Of a stretch of DNA of 9,564 nucleotides, positions 7,716 to 9,564 are shown piece after piece (the stretch's first letter is position 1; each line of letters opens with the position of its first letter). Origin of the DNA: NORP309 sp964564165 (GTDB taxonomy: Bacteria; Pseudomonadota; Gammaproteobacteria; Xanthomonadales; Marinicellaceae); NCBI GenBank assembly GCA_964564165.1, contig CAZLZZ010000130.1:1-9564 (forward strand). Reading direction: 5' to 3'. The position numbers and the translations under genes are program-made. Below the pieces are notes generated by a model. It ran no database searches. It saw nothing but the letters and a program-made list of their open reading frames with translations, and was not told where the DNA came from.

Positions 7716-7895
7716 CTATTCTCGGACAAGCTTCCTAGGCAAGCCCATAACCATGAAGATTGCGAATGAAATATACAACGGAAGCCAAATAGTCATACTT
7801 GAAGTTGACAGTAAATACGCCATTAACATCTGCATAATTGCAGTAATGACAATGCCGATACTACCGATAATAAAAAACGTCTTTCTATTTTTCAT
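7716..7895 (-). CDS. Small two-helix membrane protein, 59 residues, unknown function
   Basis: An ATG at 7895 opens 59 codons ending in TAG at 7718-7716. It is preceded by AAGGAA, ending 6 nt before the ATG, a good ribosome binding site. Residues about 6-31 (TFFIIGSIGIVITAIMQMLM...) and about 34-53 (MTIWLPLYISFAIFMVMG) are two hydrophobic segments. A basic N-terminus (MKNRK) and the tail PRKLVRE suggest both ends may face the cytoplasm. I do not recognise a family. The last codons overlap the dispersed 15-bp motif at 7718-7732, so that repeat appears to supply the C-terminus and stop codon. It lies just downstream of the attC-like site in the same orientation as the acetyltransferase, but no attC follows it, so it is more likely flanking chromosome than a cassette gene. 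Confidence 0.65.
   Translation of the reverse strand: MKNRKTFFIIGSIGIVITAIMQMLMAYLLSTSSMTIWLPLYISFAIFMVMGLPRKLVRE
7718..7732. repeat. Second copy of the 15-bp motif, inside the 3' end of a small gene
   Basis: ATTCTCGGACAAGCT is identical to 2666-2680. On the plus strand GTCC (7712-7715) and GGAC (7724-7727) give a short stem nearby, with AGCT words at 7698-7701 and 7729-7732 outside it. The copy overlaps codons 54-59 and the stop of the 59-residue gene. Confidence 0.45.
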
Positions 7896-7952
7896 GATAA
7901 TTTCCTTAATTAATAAAACTACAGTTTAATGGATAAAATATTAATTACTAGC

Positions 7953-8067
7953 TTATAACGCCTTGCTCAGCGGCAGGCTGAAGTGGCGGTTTTTTGTGTA
8001 AAATGGAGCTTGCGACATACACAAAAAAACGACGCTTTAGCCTGTCCGCTGGAGCATTTTGTTATAT
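7953..8067 (-). other. Putative integron attC recombination site
   Basis: A 115-bp imperfect palindrome begins 2 nt after the acetyltransferase stop codon. In gene orientation R'' is ATATAAC (8067-8061, 6/7 to RYYYAAC) and R' is GTTATAA (7959-7953, 5/7 to GTTRRRY). The left inner arm GCTCCAGCGGACAGGCT (8055-8039) pairs with AGCCTGCCGCTGAGC (7979-7965) except for two extra bases. On the plus strand, which is the bottom strand for the cassette, these are T8045 and G8051 or G8052, matching the T and G extrahelical bases known from attC sites. A stem of GTTTTTTGTGTA (7989-8000) with TACACAAAAAAAC (8018-8030) and a 17-nt loop complete the hairpin. Size is in the usual attC range. The R' mismatch is the main weakness. 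Confidence 0.8.
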
Positions 8068-8566
8068 CTTTATACATTTCTAGCGATCATCAATATTTCA
8101 TCCGCAGAGTATAGGTTCTTGATAGTTGCTTCAACTTCTGCCCCTAGAGTTTTCTTATAAAGTTTTTGCGAATGATTATCTAGCCTAGTTGTAATAGTGA
8201 TATGCTTTAAAATTGAATGTTGTTTAGATAATTGAGATTTTACCAAGGGTAATGAACTCTCAATTAGCTCCTTCCCTATTCCTTGCGCATGATATTTTTG
8301 TAGAACAGCTATTTGATCTAACTCCAATACAACTTCTGGACGAAAACCACTTTTTTGCGCCCAAATTATATAACCAACAACAGCTTTATCTAGAACTGCC
8401 ACATAGCAAAGTATTCGGGGAAATGCTTTCAGGCTAGAATCGAGCCATTGGTACGAAAAGCGTTGTCGAGTAAAAGCTTCTTCGTGAACAACAGAAGCTT
8501 CCTGCAAGTCTCCCAGCTTCATGAATCTAATCTTCAATTAAAACCTCCATTCCCAGAGAGACATAA
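7959..8566 (-). mobile_element. Putative solitary integron gene cassette carrying an acetyltransferase
   Basis: If recombination cuts G^TT, the cassette is 608 bp. It would run from T8566, within GTTATGT (minus 8567-8561, 6/7 to GTTRRRY), to G7959 of the attC. The ribosome binding site starts about 17 nt inside the upstream boundary, and the gene's stop nearly touches the attC, which is the compact cassette design. No integrase, attI or second attC is in view, so it may be a lone cassette at a secondary site or the edge of an array. The attC end is well supported; the upstream boundary is inferred. Confidence 0.6.
8070..8537 (-). CDS. GNAT family N-acetyltransferase
   Basis: 155 residues. 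GNAT proteins transfer acetyl from acetyl-CoA to an amine. Motif A is LDQIAVLQKYHAQGIGKELI (73-92): the beta4 strand followed by the pyrophosphate-binding turn HAQGIG, with His83 where Gln or Arg is usual. Motif B is seen in NHSQKLYKKTLGAEV (121-135). The N-terminus MKIRFMKLGDLQEASVVHEEAF is a normal GNAT beta1-alpha1. The start is TTG at 8537, chosen because GGAGG is 6 nt upstream and because the next ATG (8522) would remove the first beta strand. The substrate cannot be told; acetyltransferases of this size are frequent integron cargo, acting on antibiotics, polyamines or proteins. The attC-like site directly follows it. Bases -31 to -62 contain two palindromes that might be operators. Confidence 0.88.
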   Translation of the reverse strand: MKIRFMKLGDLQEASVVHEEAFTRQRFSYQWLDSSLKAFPRILCYVAVLDKAVVGYIIWAQKSGFRPEVVLELDQIAVLQKYHAQGIGKELIESSLPLVKSQLSKQHSILKHITITTRLDNHSQKLYKKTLGAEVEATIKNLYSADEILMIARNV

Positions 8567-8567
8567 C

Positions 8568-8600
8568 ACATTATTAATGTATTAATCATGCATGATATTA
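8568..8600. promoter_or_regulatory. Two adjacent palindromes upstream of the acetyltransferase gene
   Basis: ACATTA-T-TAATGT (8568-8580) is a perfect 13-bp inverted repeat. TTAATCATG-CATGATATTAA (8582-8600) contains the perfect palindrome ATCATGCATGAT (8585-8596), and its arms extend with one extra A. They sit 31-63 bp upstream of the TTG start, outside the inferred cassette. They could be operators; in DNA this AT-rich, chance is not excluded. Confidence 0.3.
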
Positions 8601-8776
8601 AATCATAAATCCATAAATAATACAAATTTTTATTATTTTAGCGATTTAAGCGTATTGTCAATCCAAAAACAAAAATTTTATATACGCTGAATTCTGATAT
8701 AGTATCATTTAGATGGCATTATCGGAATAGATTGTTAACTAATGCAGTATTATTATATATAGTGCTTGATAAAAAA

Positions 8777-8866
8777 ACTTTGCGCTCTTAGCGTCTTCTT
8801 TACAAACTTTGCGTTATTAAAATATCTCTGTGCAACTCTGTGTCTTCTCAGTGAACCTCTGTGTTA
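8777..8866. repeat. Degenerate tandem repeat of TTTGCG and CTCTGTG words
   Basis: ACTTTGCG occurs at 8777-8784 and 8806-8813, with CTTAGCGTC between. CTCTGTG occurs at 8826-8832, 8836-8842 and 8857-8863 (offsets 10 and 21 bp). This resembles widely scattered intergenic repeats in environmental bacteria whose units read like 'ctttgcg...ctctgtg'; their function is unknown. Placed in non-coding sequence between minus-strand genes. Confidence 0.7.
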
Positions 8867-8934
8867 GTTTCAAATTAAAACAAACGCAAAAAATAAGTTG
8901 GGCTGGAAGTCAATTAAGCCGAGTAATAAAATTA

Positions 8935-9210
8935 TTAACCGAAAATAGAACTAATTGCTTCAGCTATTCCTATAACAATTGTAATAACACCTTCAACAAT
9001 CATTTCAACGAAGCCACCAACTATCCCCATTAGACTATCTCCAGCTACGACACTAGGCCCAGCCAACCCTAATATAGCTACAGCTATTATCGATCCTGCG
9101 TAATAGTTGAAACCAGCAAATCCAACATATACCAGGGAAACAATGAGCATCATCGAACCCACAACTGCTATAAATTTAATTTTCAGTGGCTTTTTTTCTC
9201 TGTCCTTCAT
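8935..9210 (-). CDS. Small membrane protein, 91 residues, unknown function
   Basis: The ATG at 9210 is preceded by GAGGAG, 5 nt upstream, a strong ribosome binding site. A basic cytoplasmic start (MKDREKKPLKIK) is followed by three hydrophobic stretches at about 12-34, 38-56 and 62-88 (GIVGGFVEMIVEGVITIVIG), rich in Gly, Val and Ile, with no charged residues except Asp58, Glu69, Glu73 and Glu84. The Gly-rich third stretch could be an amphipathic or pore-like helix. I do not recognise a family. It has no operon partner: the next gene upstream is the TPR fragment, 124 bp away. Confidence 0.72.
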   Translation of the reverse strand: MKDREKKPLKIKFIAVVGSMMLIVSLVYVGFAGFNYYAGSIIAVAILGLAGPSVVAGDSLMGIVGGFVEMIVEGVITIVIGIAEAISSIFG

Positions 9211-9281
9211 TTTATTCTCCTCAAGTGCAATTTAGTAATGCCTATTTGAACAGTATTTAAAATTTACCATATCTATTTTTA

Positions 9282-9320
9282 AATAACATGTTATTAATCT
9301 ATTGCCCCATATATTGTCAA
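9282..9320 (-). promoter_or_regulatory. Possible promoter with overlapping palindrome for the 91-residue gene
   Basis: A perfect TTGACA lies at 9320-9315 on the minus strand. Eighteen bp on is TAATAA (9296-9291), a poor -10. The 14-bp perfect palindrome AATAACATGTTATT (9282-9295) overlaps it and could be a repressor site. The -35 and the palindrome are plain to see; the regulatory role is a guess. Confidence 0.35.
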
Positions 9321-9333
9321 TTTAAAAAATCAA

Positions 9334-9543
9334 TTATAACACTTTTTTTAAACGTTTTTTCAGGTTACTCGGAGGATTCATCGCCATGGCTTTATTAAAT
9401 GATTGTTGAGCCAAATCATCTTGTTTCAAATGCTGATAAATCAAACCAAGTCTATAAGTTGCCCATGATTTTTTAGGGGCATTTTTTATATCATCAAAGC
9501 TTAAAAACTCTAAATAGTGCTTGACCGAAAACACATAACACAT
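9334..9543 (-). CDS. Short TPR-containing fragment, possibly a truncated gene
   Basis: 69 codons from an ATG at 9543. Residues about 27-57 (WATYRLGLIYQHLKQDDLAQQSFNKAM) form one tetratricopeptide repeat, and a basic tail follows (LKKRLKKVL). A single TPR at the C-terminus is what the end of a longer TPR protein looks like. There is no ribosome binding site before the ATG, an in-frame TGA lies 18 nt upstream at the window edge, and codons 4-10 are read from the dispersed motif at 9515-9531. It may therefore be the 3' remnant of a larger gene broken by repeat insertion or a frameshift. The alternative is a genuine small adaptor protein. Sequence beyond the right edge would decide. Confidence 0.4.
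   Translation of the reverse strand: MCYVFSVKHYLEFLSFDDIKNAPKKSWATYRLGLIYQHLKQDDLAQQSFNKAMAMNPPSNLKKRLKKVL
9515..9531. repeat. Second copy of the dispersed 17-bp motif
   Basis: TAGTGCTTGACCGAAAA differs by one base from 2618-2634. In this copy it lies inside the 5' part of the short TPR reading frame and lacks the 8-bp palindrome partner seen at 2597-2604. Confidence 0.5.
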
Positions 9544-9564
9544 TGATATTAAAGTGATATTTCA

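Larger units (their letters stand above)
8538..8934. other. 397-bp AT-rich intergenic region
   Basis: No supportable gene. It contains the inferred cassette boundary (8561-8567), the two palindromes (8568-8600) and a possible distant promoter on the minus strand (TTGACA at 8661-8656, 15 bp from TAAAAT at 8640-8635, tight spacing). It also holds a 10-bp dispersed motif (8760-8769) and the phased TTTGCG/CTCTGTG repeat (8777-8866). Confidence 0.6.

Noticed and set aside
7995..8030. Rho-independent terminator for the acetyltransferase gene from the inner poly-A/poly-T stem
   Set aside because: The tracts form the stem rather than following it, and the full 115-bp arm pattern is explained better as an attC site.
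8897..8923. GGCT...AGCC stem followed by a T-rich tract (minus strand) as a terminator for the 91-residue gene
   Set aside because: Only four paired bases around a 12-nt loop; too weak to report as a feature.
8830..9033. 67-codon plus-strand frame (starts MQLCVFSVNLCV)
   Set aside because: It begins inside the CTCTGTG repeat, overlaps the 91-residue gene antisense and has no ribosome binding site.

Overview
The window looks like a low-GC, AT-rich gammaproteobacterial chromosome. The clearest markers are an Ffh protein whose M domain closely follows the Escherichia coli type, and the ffh / ypjD / corB gene order known from E. coli, with ffh divergent from the other two. The secreted multidomain lysyl-endopeptidase-like protease and the general style of the small proteins would fit a marine, protein-degrading genus such as Marinicella. 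That genus-level guess is from memory and is weak.

Layout. Positions 1-2397 (minus) hold the N-terminal 799 residues of a secreted serine protease that runs off the left edge. A 284-bp AT-rich gap with dispersed repeat motifs follows. ffh (2682-4040, minus) and the pair ypjD-corB (4119-6157, plus) diverge from a 78-bp intergenic region in which two predicted promoters share a symmetric -10 sequence. ypjD and corB overlap at a TAATG junction. Positions 6158-6792 carry no convincing gene. They contain two copies of a direct repeat of about 100-120 bp plus a relic of another repeat type. A TPR membrane protein (6793-7527, minus) and a small two-helix membrane protein of 59 residues (7716-7895, minus) come next.

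The right third (7950-9564) is accessory-like. An acetyltransferase gene with a TTG start (8070-8537, minus) is followed, beginning 2 nt after its stop codon, by a 115-bp imperfect palindrome at 7953-8067. This has the architecture of an integron attC recombination site, including two unpaired bases (T and G) on the expected strand. No integrase and no second attC are visible, so this looks like a solitary gene cassette. Upstream are a helically phased repeat of TTTGCG/CTCTGTG words, a 91-residue membrane protein of unknown function (8935-9210, minus) and a short TPR fragment (9334-9543, minus) whose first codons fall in a dispersed repeat.

The genes do not form one pathway. Ffh delivers membrane proteins to SecYEG, YpjD and CorB are inner-membrane proteins tied to magnesium handling, and the protease is exported. 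The most interesting part is the cassette and the density of several repeat families between genes.
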